A DNA stretch of 64,000 bases from positions 1,092,740-1,156,739 of the forward strand of contig CAWHMT010000002.1 of NCBI GenBank assembly GCA_963830455.1, in the 5' to 3' direction. Origin of the DNA: 20CM-2-65-7 sp963830455. GTDB taxonomy: Bacteria; Gemmatimonadota; Gemmatimonadetes; Gemmatimonadales; GWC2-71-9. The translations under genes were made by a program, and so were the position numbers. Each line of letters starts with the position of its first letter. The first letter of the stretch is position 1. Positions 43,409-52,754 of this stretch are shown one piece after another. The notes below the pieces were generated by a model, which saw only the letters and a program-made list of their open reading frames with translations, was not told the origin of the DNA and did no database searches.

Positions 43409-44623
43409 ATGCCCTCACAGTCGGCCAATGCGGAACACAGCAGGTCTGCACCCGCGACGCGTGCGTTGCGCGCGGGGCCCGCCGAGTTGCCGGCGCAGAT
43501 CCAGCTTTCCGCCACGCAGCAGCTGATCGCTCTCTGGCCCGCCGACCTCGGCCCGATCCCGAGCCCCGCCGAGGTGGGTCAGGTCATGGCCATCCTCCTG
43601 GGCGCCGTTTTGGAGATGCAGGTCACAGATTCCGCGGTCATTGACACGCGGGCGCATTCGCCGCTGGGTCGCGGCCTGCTCAACGCGCTCCGCTCGGAGC
43701 TGCTGCGTTCCTGGAAAGACGCGGGCGTGCCGGAGACGGACCTGGCGCCGCTGCTGGCGGCGTTCGAGCGGGTGCGCGAGGCGATCGCCCCCGATGCGGC
43801 GCAATCGCTCGCCGTGCAGCTGGCCGGCGCCGACGGACTGCGGCTGCTGATCGACGTCGCGCACGATCTGCGCTCCCCGCTCACATCCATTCTATTTCTC
43901 GCCGAAACGATGCAGCGCGGGCAGAGTGGCCCGGTCAATGACGTCCAGCGCCGCCAGCTCGGTCTCATCTACACGGCGGCCATGGGCCTCAGCTCCGTGG
44001 CGAGCGATATCATCGATCTCACCCGCAGCGAGCTGCTGGTTGAACAGAAGCCGGTGCCGTTCTCGGTGGGAGGCGTGCTCGAGGCGGTGCAGGACATCGT
44101 GCGGCCCATCGCGGAGGAGAAACAGCTGGCCCTGCGGCTCACGCCGCCGGCCATCGATGAGCGGCTCGGTCATCCGGTCGCGCTGAGTCGCGTGCTGCTC
44201 AACCTGACCACGAATGCCCTCAAGTTCACCAGCCAGGGATCGGTCGAAATCCGCGCGGAGGACGTGGGACCGGAGCGCGTCGAGTTCTCGGTGGTGGACA
44301 CCGGCAAAGGGATCGATTTGTCGACCATGCCCACGCTGTTCGATCCCGTGCGCCGCGCGCGCCGCAGCGGCGAGCACCGGGACTATGTGGCCAAGTTGTT
44401 CTCGCAAACCGGTCTGGGTCTCACGATTTGCCGCAAGCTCGTCGCGACGATGGGCTCCGAGCTGCAGGTGGAATCCCGCGTGGGGTGGGGGACTCGCTTC
44501 TACTTCATACTGGAGCTGCCCGCCACGCCGACACACCGCACTGCGCGTCGCGGCGGCGGCACCGAACGGCGCACGCTGGACCACCGCGCCCGGCGCGACA
44601 GCCCGACGCAAACGCCGCTGTAG
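43409..44623 (+). CDS. Cytoplasmic sensor histidine kinase
   Basis: The 404-residue protein has no membrane segments. The first 140 residues lack a recognised domain. The dimerisation/phosphoacceptor motif VAHDLRSPLTSILFLAETM places the phospho-His at 152. The ATPase domain has N-box NLTTNALKFT, G1 DTGKGID and G2 TGLGLTIC. It may phosphorylate the sigma-54 regulator (34848), the NarL-type regulator (45698) or the REC-GGDEF proteins; no partner is fused. Its soluble form suggests a cytoplasmic signal. Confidence 0.9.
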   Translation: MPSQSANAEHSRSAPATRALRAGPAELPAQIQLSATQQLIALWPADLGPIPSPAEVGQVMAILLGAVLEMQVTDSAVIDTRAHSPLGRGLLNALRSELLRSWKDAGVPETDLAPLLAAFERVREAIAPDAAQSLAVQLAGADGLRLLIDVAHDLRSPLTSILFLAETMQRGQSGPVNDVQRRQLGLIYTAAMGLSSVASDIIDLTRSELLVEQKPVPFSVGGVLEAVQDIVRPIAEEKQLALRLTPPAIDERLGHPVALSRVLLNLTTNALKFTSQGSVEIRAEDVGPERVEFSVVDTGKGIDLSTMPTLFDPVRRARRSGEHRDYVAKLFSQTGLGLTICRKLVATMGSELQVESRVGWGTRFYFILELPATPTHRTARRGGGTERRTLDHRARRDSPTQTPL

Positions 44624-44625
44624 CG

Positions 44626-45480
44626 CTAGCGGGCCTCGAGCGCGCCACGGGCGCGCGCCAGCAGCTGTTGCGGATCGGGGCGAGTACCGGCAGGCGCGCT
44701 GCTGACGCCCGCCTGCAGTGGGCGCGGCAACCGGGCCCGCACCCCTACCTTCTCACCCAATCGCTCAACCAGCCGCGCCACCGCGGTCGCGTCCGTCGCC
44801 GGCGCGAACACCGCGAACTCATCCGGGCCAATGCGGCCAATGGCGTCGGAAACCCGGCCCTCCTGCTTGAACGCGCCCGCAAGCTGATCGCCGCCGCCGC
44901 CGTTCGGCGCGTCCTGAGCCGGCGCGGGGGCAGCGCGAAATACCGCGCAACTGAGCGGCAGACCGTGACGCACACTGAACGCGGCCAGCTCCTCAGAGCG
45001 CCGCGCCAGTCCCGCGGCGTTGTACAGACCGGTGCCGCGGTCGACCAGGCCGTCCGCGCTGACGCGATCCATCGCGCGTTTCGCCTGCACGTACACGCCC
45101 AGGCGCAGCAGCATTTCTTCGGCGTCGAGCGGATCACTGCGCAGCTCCCAGGCGCCGGCGCGCAACGCGTCGAGCTGCTCGGTATGAGTCGGGCGTGCGG
45201 CGCTCGTCAGGACGATCGGGATGGCCGGGGAGAACGCCGGATCGGCGCGCAACGTGCGGCAGAACGCAAACTGGGGCGGCTCGGCGATGGCGGCGTCGAG
45301 CAACACGCCGTCGGGTGCTTCCCGCTGGACCTGTGCCAGCGTGCTGTCAGCATCCTTGGCCGTGGCCACCCGGAACCCACCGGCGACGAGCACGCTCTGG
45401 AGTGCACGCCGAAACGTCTCGTCGGGAACCGCGACAAGGATGAGCGGCGGCGAAGTTGGTTGACTGGCACGGGCGGTCAT
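44626..45480 (-). CDS. REC protein with degenerate GGDEF-like domain, paralogue 2
   Basis: 284 residues. REC-like N-terminus with acceptor region DGVLLDAAIAEPPQ and a conserved LRAGAWELRSDPLDAEEMLLRL linker shared with paralogue 3. The C-terminal domain follows GGDEF topology (VDRGTGLYNAAGLARRSEEL, then DAIGRIGPDEFAVFAP), with GPDEF in place of GGDEF. The second Gly, needed for phosphate binding, is Pro, so activity is doubtful though the acidic residues remain. Convergent with the kinase gene, two bases apart. Confidence 0.82.
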   Translation of the reverse strand: MTARASQPTSPPLILVAVPDETFRRALQSVLVAGGFRVATAKDADSTLAQVQREAPDGVLLDAAIAEPPQFAFCRTLRADPAFSPAIPIVLTSAARPTHTEQLDALRAGAWELRSDPLDAEEMLLRLGVYVQAKRAMDRVSADGLVDRGTGLYNAAGLARRSEELAAFSVRHGLPLSCAVFRAAPAPAQDAPNGGGGDQLAGAFKQEGRVSDAIGRIGPDEFAVFAPATDATAVARLVERLGEKVGVRARLPRPLQAGVSSAPAGTRPDPQQLLARARGALEAR

Positions 45481-45575
45481 AAGGGCCCCACGCCCCCCGC
45501 GACAGCCGGGGCGACACGGGGCGGGGGGTCCGTAAACCTAGCCCGCGCATGGGGGTTCACAAGTGACGCTCTATT

Positions 45576-45625
45576 AAGGAAGGTCGGGGGAAACCCTGAC
45601 AAGGAAGGTCGGGGAAACCCTGCTC
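45576..45625. repeat. Tandem 25-bp direct repeat upstream of NarL-type regulator
   Basis: Two copies of AAGGAAGGTCGGGG(G)AAACCCTG stand head to tail with period 25 (45576 and 45601). They lie about 75 bases upstream of ATG 45698, in the divergent promoter region, so they could be paired operator sites. Each copy also contains a small GGGG-AAA-CCC hairpin. Confidence 0.5.
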
Positions 45626-45697
45626 AAGCCACGGTGTCATACTGGCCGAGCGCAGCCTGTAGCCCCATTTTGAGACCTCGCGAGCTTGGAGCGTGGC

Positions 45698-46333
45698 ATG
45701 CCGGTTCGGTTGGTGCTGGCGGATGATCATCTAGTTCTCCGGCAGGCTTTGAAGGCACTCCTGGAGAAACGTGGCCTCGAAGTCGTGGCGGATGAGGCGG
45801 ACGGGAGAGCCGCGGTCGACGCCGTGCGGCGACTCGCGCCCGACGTCGCAATCCTGGACGTCGCCATGCCCGTGCTGAATGGCGTGGACGCCGCGCACGA
45901 GATCGCGCGACTCAAACCCGAATGTCCCGTTATCCTGCTGTCCGGTGTCGAGGACGGCCGCTTTGTAAAGGAAGCGCTCAAGGCGGGGGTGCGCGGCTTC
46001 GTCCAGAAAAGCCAAGGCTCGGAAGACCTCGTACACGCTATCGAGGAAGTGCGAGCCGGTCGCCTGTATGTGAGCCCGGGGGCGTCTCAGGCAATCCTGG
46101 ACGCGTGGGCGACACCGAAGGATGGCGAGCGTGGGTCGCAGCTCACCCCCCGGGAGCGCCAGGTGCTCCAGCTCGTTGGCGAGGGGAAATCGACCAAGCA
46201 GATCGCCGAATCCCTGCGCATCAGCGTCAAAACGGCCGAGTTTCACCGTGGACGCTTGATGAAAAAGTTGAATGTGCACGACACCGCCAACCTGGTTCGC
46301 TATGCCATACGGGAGGGTTTCATCACCCCGTAG
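45698..46333 (+). CDS. NarL/FixJ-family response regulator
   Basis: 211 residues. REC domain with acidic pair DD (9-10), phospho-acceptor Asp54 in AILDVAMP and Lys in GFVQKS. LuxR-type HTH near the C-terminus (LTPRERQVLQLVGEGKSTKQ, then VKTAEFHRGRLMKKL). ATG 45698 is chosen because GGAG lies seven bases upstream; an in-frame TTG is four codons earlier. DNA-binding transcription factor; the tandem repeat at 45576 is a possible self-target. Confidence 0.93.
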   Translation: MPVRLVLADDHLVLRQALKALLEKRGLEVVADEADGRAAVDAVRRLAPDVAILDVAMPVLNGVDAAHEIARLKPECPVILLSGVEDGRFVKEALKAGVRGFVQKSQGSEDLVHAIEEVRAGRLYVSPGASQAILDAWATPKDGERGSQLTPRERQVLQLVGEGKSTKQIAESLRISVKTAEFHRGRLMKKLNVHDTANLVRYAIREGFITP

Positions 46334-46379
46334 GATTCGGGATTCGGAACTGCGAGGCCCGAGTCCCCAACCCGAGTCC

Positions 46380-47243
46380 CTAGTGGAGCGCCGCGCGCGC
46401 GCGGGCGAGCAGATCGGGCGGCGTCAGGCGCTTCGGATCGGAGTAGGCGGCGGACCGGCGCGCCGGCTTCGGGCCGCCGGCGTCGGTACTGATGCCCGAC
46501 CGTAACCGCACGCCGACGCTGCTCGACACCGCGTCCGTTATCCGCTGCACCATCCCCTCCGCCCCCTGCTCGTCGGTCGCCGGCGCAAACACGGTGAACT
46601 CGGTGGGTCCCGTCCGGCCGATGGCGTCGGACACGCGGCCCGCGTGCTTGAACGCGATCGCCAGCCGGTCCGCGGCGCCTCCCGTGATCGCGCCGGCGGT
46701 TGGCTCGAATACCGCGCAAGCGAGCGGTAAGCCTTCCCGCGCGGTGAACGCGGCCAGCTCGGTCGAGCGTTTGGTGACGCCGGCCTGGTTGTACAGCCCG
46801 CTCACCTGGTCGAGGAGGCCTTCGGTGTTGAGACGATCCAGCTCGAGCTTGCCTTGCACGTACACGCTGAGGCGCAGCACCAGCTCTTCCATGTCGAGCG
46901 GATCGCCGCGCAGCTCCCACGCGCCGGCGCGTAGCGCGTCGAGCTGCTGCTGGCGCAGCGCCGGCCCGGCGGTCATCACAATGATCGGAGTGGCGCGCGA
47001 GATCATGCCGTCGGCGCGCAGCGCGCGACACAGCGTGAGATTGTCGCTGGCGCGCTGGTCGAGTCCCAGGTCGAGCAGGATCGCGTCGGGGAGCTGGCGC
47101 CGCGCCAGCTCGAGCACCTGCTGGCGCTTGGCGGTGGTGATGACCCGGTACCCGCCCTGCGTGAGCACACTCTCGAGCGACTCGGTGAGCCACGTATCGG
47201 CATTTGCCAACAGCACCAGCGGCTTTACGGCCATAGACGCCAT
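46380..47243 (-). CDS. REC protein with degenerate GGDEF-like domain, paralogue 3
   Basis: 287 residues. REC-like domain with DAILLDLGLDQRASDN, then LRAGAWELRGDPLDMEELVLRL as in paralogue 2, and a GGDEF-like domain (LLDQVSGLYNQAGVTKRSTEL, then DAIGRTGPTEFTVFAP) with GPTEF for GGDEF. The altered loop makes cyclase activity unlikely. The three paralogues surround glmS, wza-like, kinase and NarL-type genes, suggesting one signalling module. Confidence 0.82.
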   Translation of the reverse strand: MASMAVKPLVLLANADTWLTESLESVLTQGGYRVITTAKRQQVLELARRQLPDAILLDLGLDQRASDNLTLCRALRADGMISRATPIIVMTAGPALRQQQLDALRAGAWELRGDPLDMEELVLRLSVYVQGKLELDRLNTEGLLDQVSGLYNQAGVTKRSTELAAFTAREGLPLACAVFEPTAGAITGGAADRLAIAFKHAGRVSDAIGRTGPTEFTVFAPATDEQGAEGMVQRITDAVSSSVGVRLRSGISTDAGGPKPARRSAAYSDPKRLTPPDLLARARAALH

Positions 47244-47252
47244 GTGCGGGTT

Positions 47253-47735
47253 ATGTTACGGACTATGTTAAAGACCGCAAGGACCGTGACCTTGCTCACC
47301 GTCACACTTTTGGCGTGCGCGACATTACGTAATGCGATCACGTTCGAGAACCCGCAAGTCGAGCTCCGGGAGATCAACGTCACAGGCCTGGGATTGAGCG
47401 GCGGCACGCTCGACCTCGTGTTCGATGTGTACAATCCCAATGACTACCGGCTGCGCAGCACGCGGCTCGAAGTTGATCTCGAATTGGCGGGCACGGACTT
47501 CGGGAAAGCCCTTATCGACAAACCCCTGGATCTATCCCCGGAGAACCATAGCAGGGTGCTGATGCCGGTTCGGTTTGCATGGTCTGGCGTTGGAGCCGCA
47601 GCCAGGTCATTGCTGGAGTCGCAAGAACTACCTTACGGTTTGACGGGAGCTGTGCTGCTCGATACCCCGATCGGTGAACGGCGAGTGCAACTCTCAAGTA
47701 AAGGCACTGTGCCGCTGAGGAAATTGATTCCGTGA
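47253..47735 (+). CDS. LEA14-like (WHy domain) lipoprotein
   Basis: About 160 residues. The signal ends in lipobox LLAC, followed by a single LEA type 2 domain (EINVTGLGLSGGTLDLVFDVYNPNDYRL) with the NPN motif. Bacterial members are thought to be periplasmic or outer-membrane stress-related proteins. Start is ambiguous between GTG 47244, ATG 47253 and ATG 47265. Divergent from 46380, with no space between the two open frames, so promoters must overlap coding sequence. Confidence 0.75.
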   Translation: MLRTMLKTARTVTLLTVTLLACATLRNAITFENPQVELREINVTGLGLSGGTLDLVFDVYNPNDYRLRSTRLEVDLELAGTDFGKALIDKPLDLSPENHSRVLMPVRFAWSGVGAAARSLLESQELPYGLTGAVLLDTPIGERRVQLSSKGTVPLRKLIP

Positions 47736-47756
47736 CAGAGCTGCAAGAAAAGTTGC

Positions 47757-47828
47757 AAGACGCCAAGTTGCAAAGTGGTCTCAAGCTTGCAGCTGACAGC
47801 TTGAAGCCACTTCGCAACTTGGCGTCTT
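47757..47828 (+). repeat. Long stem-loop in the hflX leader
   Basis: AAGACGCCAAGTTGC (47757-47771) pairs perfectly with GCAACTTGGCGTCTT (47814-47828). Inside are AAGTGG/CCACTT and CAAGCT/AGCTTG pairs, making a near-continuous helix. There is no U-run afterwards, so it is not a classical terminator. It sits between the LEA14-like gene and hflX. Confidence 0.7.
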
Positions 47829-47940
47829 ACACTGTTCTTGAGTCTGAGGGAGAGGACCTATCCGCAAGCTTATAGACATCCAAGCCCCAATCGAGCGTGC
47901 CTATCTCGTTGGAGCGCCGCGCAAGGGTTCGGATGAGGCC

Positions 47941-49140
47941 GTGCACGTAGAAGAGCACTTGGAGGAGCTCGAGCGCCTGGCGGATACCGCTGGTGCAGAG
48001 GTGATCGGCAGAACCATCCAGCGCATCGAAGCGCCCACCCCAAACTTCTATATCGGCCAGGGCAAAGTTGAAACGCTCAAGGACGAGATGGCCTTGGCCG
48101 GCGCGACGCTGATGCTGTTCGACGAGTCGCTCACCCCCCTCCAGGGCGTGAAGCTCGAAAAAAGCCTCGGCGTGCGCGTCATGGACCGCACCGAGGTGAT
48201 TCTCGACATCTTCGCGACGCGCGCGCGCAGCCACGAGGCCAAGCTGCAGGTGGAGCTGGCGCAGCTCGAATACCTCCTGCCGCGCCTCACCCGCATGTGG
48301 ACGCACTTGTCACGTATCCGCGGCGGCATCGGGCTCCGGGGACCCGGCGAAACGCAGCTCGAAACCGACCGCCGCGTGATCCGCCACAAGATCTCGACGC
48401 TCCGCAGGCGGCTCAAGGACGTCGCCGAGCATCGCGCCAACCAGCGCCAGGGCCGGCGCGATTTGCCGACCGCGGCTCTCGTCGGATACACCAACACGGG
48501 GAAATCGAGCTTGCTCAAGGCGCTCTCCGGTCAGGACGTATTCACCGAGGACCGCCTGTTCGCGACCGTGGACACGCTGGCGCGCGAAGTGGACGTGGGC
48601 GAAGGCTATCGCTACCGGCTGACCGATACCGTGGGATTCATTCGCAAGCTGCCGCACCATCTGGTCGCGTCATTTCGGGCGACGCTGGAAGAAGCGGAAG
48701 ACGCCGATCTGCTGCTGCATGTGATCGACGCCAGTCATCCCGGGTGGGAAGACCAGGTGGACGTGGTCGAGAAGGAAACGACGAGTGTCGCGCCGAAACG
48801 CGTGATTCACGTATTCAATAAGGCTGACTTGCTGCCCGATCGCGAGGCTTTTCTCGGCATGGTGCGCGAGCGCTATCCGCACGCGGTGCTCACATCGACA
48901 GTACGCGAGGGTGGCGTCGAAGACTTGCGGCGGGCATTGCGCACATCCGCGCAGGCACTTAGACCGATTGCGGAAATCCGCGTGCCGGTTTCCGACGGCA
49001 AGCTGCTCGCGACGTTACATCGTGATGCCGAAATCCTGCACCAAGAGCAGACCAACGGGGTCGTGACGTTGCGCGCGCGCATCGAAGCGCGACTGCTCGG
49101 TCGCCTCAGACAACAGGGGGTCGAGGTGGTACTCGGATGA
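47941..49140 (+). CDS. hflX: GTPase HflX
   Basis: The N-terminal HflX domain (HVEEHLEELERLADTAGAE, FYIGQGKVETLKDE) is followed by RGGIGLRGPGETQLETDRR. The G domain has G1 GYTNTGKSS, G3 DTVGF and G4 NKADL. HflX rescues stalled or hibernating ribosomes by subunit splitting. GTG 47941 is the first standard start, but homology-like sequence (RAYLVGAPRKGSDEA) extends upstream to about 47860, where ATC follows a good GGGAGAGG site. The true start is therefore probably a non-standard codon or a miscalled ATG. Overlaps the next gene by four bases. Confidence 0.93.
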   Translation: MHVEEHLEELERLADTAGAEVIGRTIQRIEAPTPNFYIGQGKVETLKDEMALAGATLMLFDESLTPLQGVKLEKSLGVRVMDRTEVILDIFATRARSHEAKLQVELAQLEYLLPRLTRMWTHLSRIRGGIGLRGPGETQLETDRRVIRHKISTLRRRLKDVAEHRANQRQGRRDLPTAALVGYTNTGKSSLLKALSGQDVFTEDRLFATVDTLAREVDVGEGYRYRLTDTVGFIRKLPHHLVASFRATLEEAEDADLLLHVIDASHPGWEDQVDVVEKETTSVAPKRVIHVFNKADLLPDREAFLGMVRERYPHAVLTSTVREGGVEDLRRALRTSAQALRPIAEIRVPVSDGKLLATLHRDAEILHQEQTNGVVTLRARIEARLLGRLRQQGVEVVLG

Positions 49141-50339
49141 GATACCTCCCGCTGCTGTTGCTACTCGCCGGCGCCGGCTGTGCCAGCTGGTTCGACGACA
49201 GCACCGGACCGCCACCGCCACCACCGCCGCCGCCCCCGCCGCCGCCACCCGTCGCCACCATTCAATCCCTTGGGAGCTTCACCGAGCCCACGTTTCTCAC
49301 CGCACCGCCGGGCGATACCTCGCGCATTCTGGTGACCGAGCGGGCGGGGCGCGTGGTGGTGCTGCGGAGCGGTGTGCGGCAGACTGGGCCGTTCCTCGAC
49401 CTGCGCGGGAAGATCAGCGCGGCCGATGAAGACGGCCTCTACAGTGTCGCGTTCGATCCGCAGTACGCGACCAATCGCCGCTTCTACGCGTTCTACACGA
49501 ACCTGAACCGCGACATTCGCATCGTCCGCTATGTCGTCCCGGTGACCGATCCCGACAGCGCCGATGAGTCGCAGGCCGACACGATTCTCGCGATCCCGCA
49601 TCCGATCGCCGGGTTCTCCCTGCCGTTCGGCAACCATCACGGCGGCCAGCTCCAGTTTGGCCCGCTCGACGGCAAGCTGTACGTCTCGGTGGGCGACGGC
49701 GGTTGCTGCGGCGATCCGCAGCTCAATGCTCAGAAGAAGAAGACACTCAACGGCAAACTGCTCCGGATCGACGTGAGCGGGGCGACCGGGTACACCGTAC
49801 CGGCGGACAATCCGTACGTGAGCGACACCGCCTATTCCCCCGAGATCTGGTCCTGGGGCTTCCGCAATCCATGGCGGTTCTCGTTCGACCGGCAGACCGG
49901 CGATCTGTATATCGGCGACATCGGGGACGCGGCGTGGGAAGAAGTCGATGCCGTCGCCGCGCCGAACGCGGGGAAGGGAATCAACTTTGGCTGGAGCATC
50001 TACGAGGGGACGCACTGCTTCAGACCCAGCTGTAACCCAAGCGGGATCACGATGCCCGTGGTCGAGTACCCGCACTCACCAGCCTGCTCCGTCACCGGTG
50101 GTTACGTGTACCGCGGCACTCGGGTGACGGTGCTCACAGGCCATTACGTGTACGCCGACTTATGTAGCGGGTTCGTGGGCTCGTTCCTGCTGTCGGGCGG
50201 AACGGCGACGCTGTCTACCAATTGGACGTCGCAGCTGTCGCCCGGCAGCGGCATCGTCTCGTTCGGCGAGGATGCGCGTGGGGAGTTGTACATCGTGGTC
50301 TACGGCGGAGGGGTGTATCGCATCGTGCCGGCGCCCTAG
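49137..50339 (+). CDS. PQQ-type soluble sugar dehydrogenase (GSDH family), lipoprotein, copy 1
   Basis: 400 residues. Lipoprotein signal (LLLLAGAGC), a polyproline linker (about 25-37), then a six-bladed propeller of the glucose/sorbosone dehydrogenase family. GNHHGGQLQFG contains the catalytic-site His, and RNPWRFSFDRQTGDLYIGD is strongly family-typical. It oxidises an aldose using PQQ, at the periplasmic side or cell surface. First of three tandem homologues and the only one with an intact frame. Start ATG 49137 overlaps the hflX stop. Confidence 0.87.
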   Translation: MRYLPLLLLLAGAGCASWFDDSTGPPPPPPPPPPPPPPVATIQSLGSFTEPTFLTAPPGDTSRILVTERAGRVVVLRSGVRQTGPFLDLRGKISAADEDGLYSVAFDPQYATNRRFYAFYTNLNRDIRIVRYVVPVTDPDSADESQADTILAIPHPIAGFSLPFGNHHGGQLQFGPLDGKLYVSVGDGGCCGDPQLNAQKKKTLNGKLLRIDVSGATGYTVPADNPYVSDTAYSPEIWSWGFRNPWRFSFDRQTGDLYIGDIGDAAWEEVDAVAAPNAGKGINFGWSIYEGTHCFRPSCNPSGITMPVVEYPHSPACSVTGGYVYRGTRVTVLTGHYVYADLCSGFVGSFLLSGGTATLSTNWTSQLSPGSGIVSFGEDARGELYIVVYGGGVYRIVPAP

Positions 50340-51460
50340 CACGGGGGCAGCGCTGCTCGCGGTCCTGCTGATCGCCTGCAGCGACTCGAATGGGCCGCCG
50401 CCGGGCATGCTCGCAGCTCGTCGGCGATTTCGACAATCCCGTCTATCTCACGTCGCCCCCCGGCGACAGCGCGCGGATCTTCATCGTCGAGCAGCCTGGC
50501 CGCATCATCGTCCGCCGCAACGACACCACGCTGGCGCGCCCGTTCCTGGACATCAGCGGCCGGATCACATTCGGGGGCGAACAGGGCCTGCTGAGTGTCG
50601 CGTTCGATCCGGAGTTCGCCACCACCCGGCGCTTCTACGTGTACTTCGTCAGGGGCGGCAATCTCCGCATCGTGCGTTACACGGCGGCGGCGAGCGACCC
50701 CGACAGCGCTGATGAGGCGACGGCCGACACGGTCTTGAAAGTCGCGCATCCGACGAACGACAATCACAACGGCGGCCAGCTCCAGTTCGGGCCCGACGGC
50801 ATGCTCTGGATCGCGACGGGGGACGGGGGCGGGGGCGGCGATCCGGACGAAAACGGGCAGAACAAGCATGCGCTGCTCGGCAAGCTGCTGCGGCTCGACG
50901 TGAGCGGCGGCGAGCGGGTACACGATTCCGTCGGACAATCCGTTTGCCTCCGACACGAGCGCGCGGCCCGAGATCTGGTCCTACGGGCTGCGCAATCCGT
51001 GGCGGTTTTCATTCGATCGGCAGACCGGGGATCTCTACATCGCCGACGTCGGGCAGGGCGCCTGGGAAGAGGTGAACGTCGCGCCGGCGGCGGTCCAGCG
51101 GGGCAGGGGCTTGAACTACGGCTGGAATATTATGGAAGGGAAGCACTGCTATCCGAGCGGTCCGTGCACCAACCCCGGCCAGTTGCCGTTCGTCGAATAC
51201 CCGCACAGCGGTGGGGCGTGCTCGATCAGCGGCGGCTACGTGTATCGCGGCAGCGCGATCCCGGGCCTGGCCGGCAACTATCTGTACGCCGATTACTGCA
51301 CTGGCGAGGTCTGGAGCATCGCGTATCCCGATCCAACGATCGTCGACGCGTCGTCCCAGCTGAGCCCCGGTGATGGTGTGAGCGCGTTCGGCCAGGATGC
51401 GCGCGGCGAGCTGTACATCCTGCAGTTGGGCGGCCCGGTGCACAGGATCGTTCCAAGTCC

Positions 51461-51464
<4 letters not shown>
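50340..51464 (+). CDS. PQQ-type sugar dehydrogenase, copy 2 (frameshifted)
   Basis: Homologue of 49137-50339. A lipobox-like LLIAC is read in one frame right after the first gene's stop, then the frame changes near 50410 to VGDFDNPVYLTSPPGDSARI. NDNHNGGQLQFG carries the catalytic-site His. Near 50915 the frame shifts again and RPEIWSYGLRNPWRFSFDRQ continues to the stop at 51464. At least two single-base shifts separate conserved blocks. Start codon unresolved. Assembly indels are more likely than decay because motifs are intact on both sides. Confidence 0.75.
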
Positions 51465-52708
<1,244 letters not shown>

Positions 52709-52754
52709 CCCTAAGACCAGCCCGAGCTCGAGTCCCAGCAACGCGCCGACCCAT

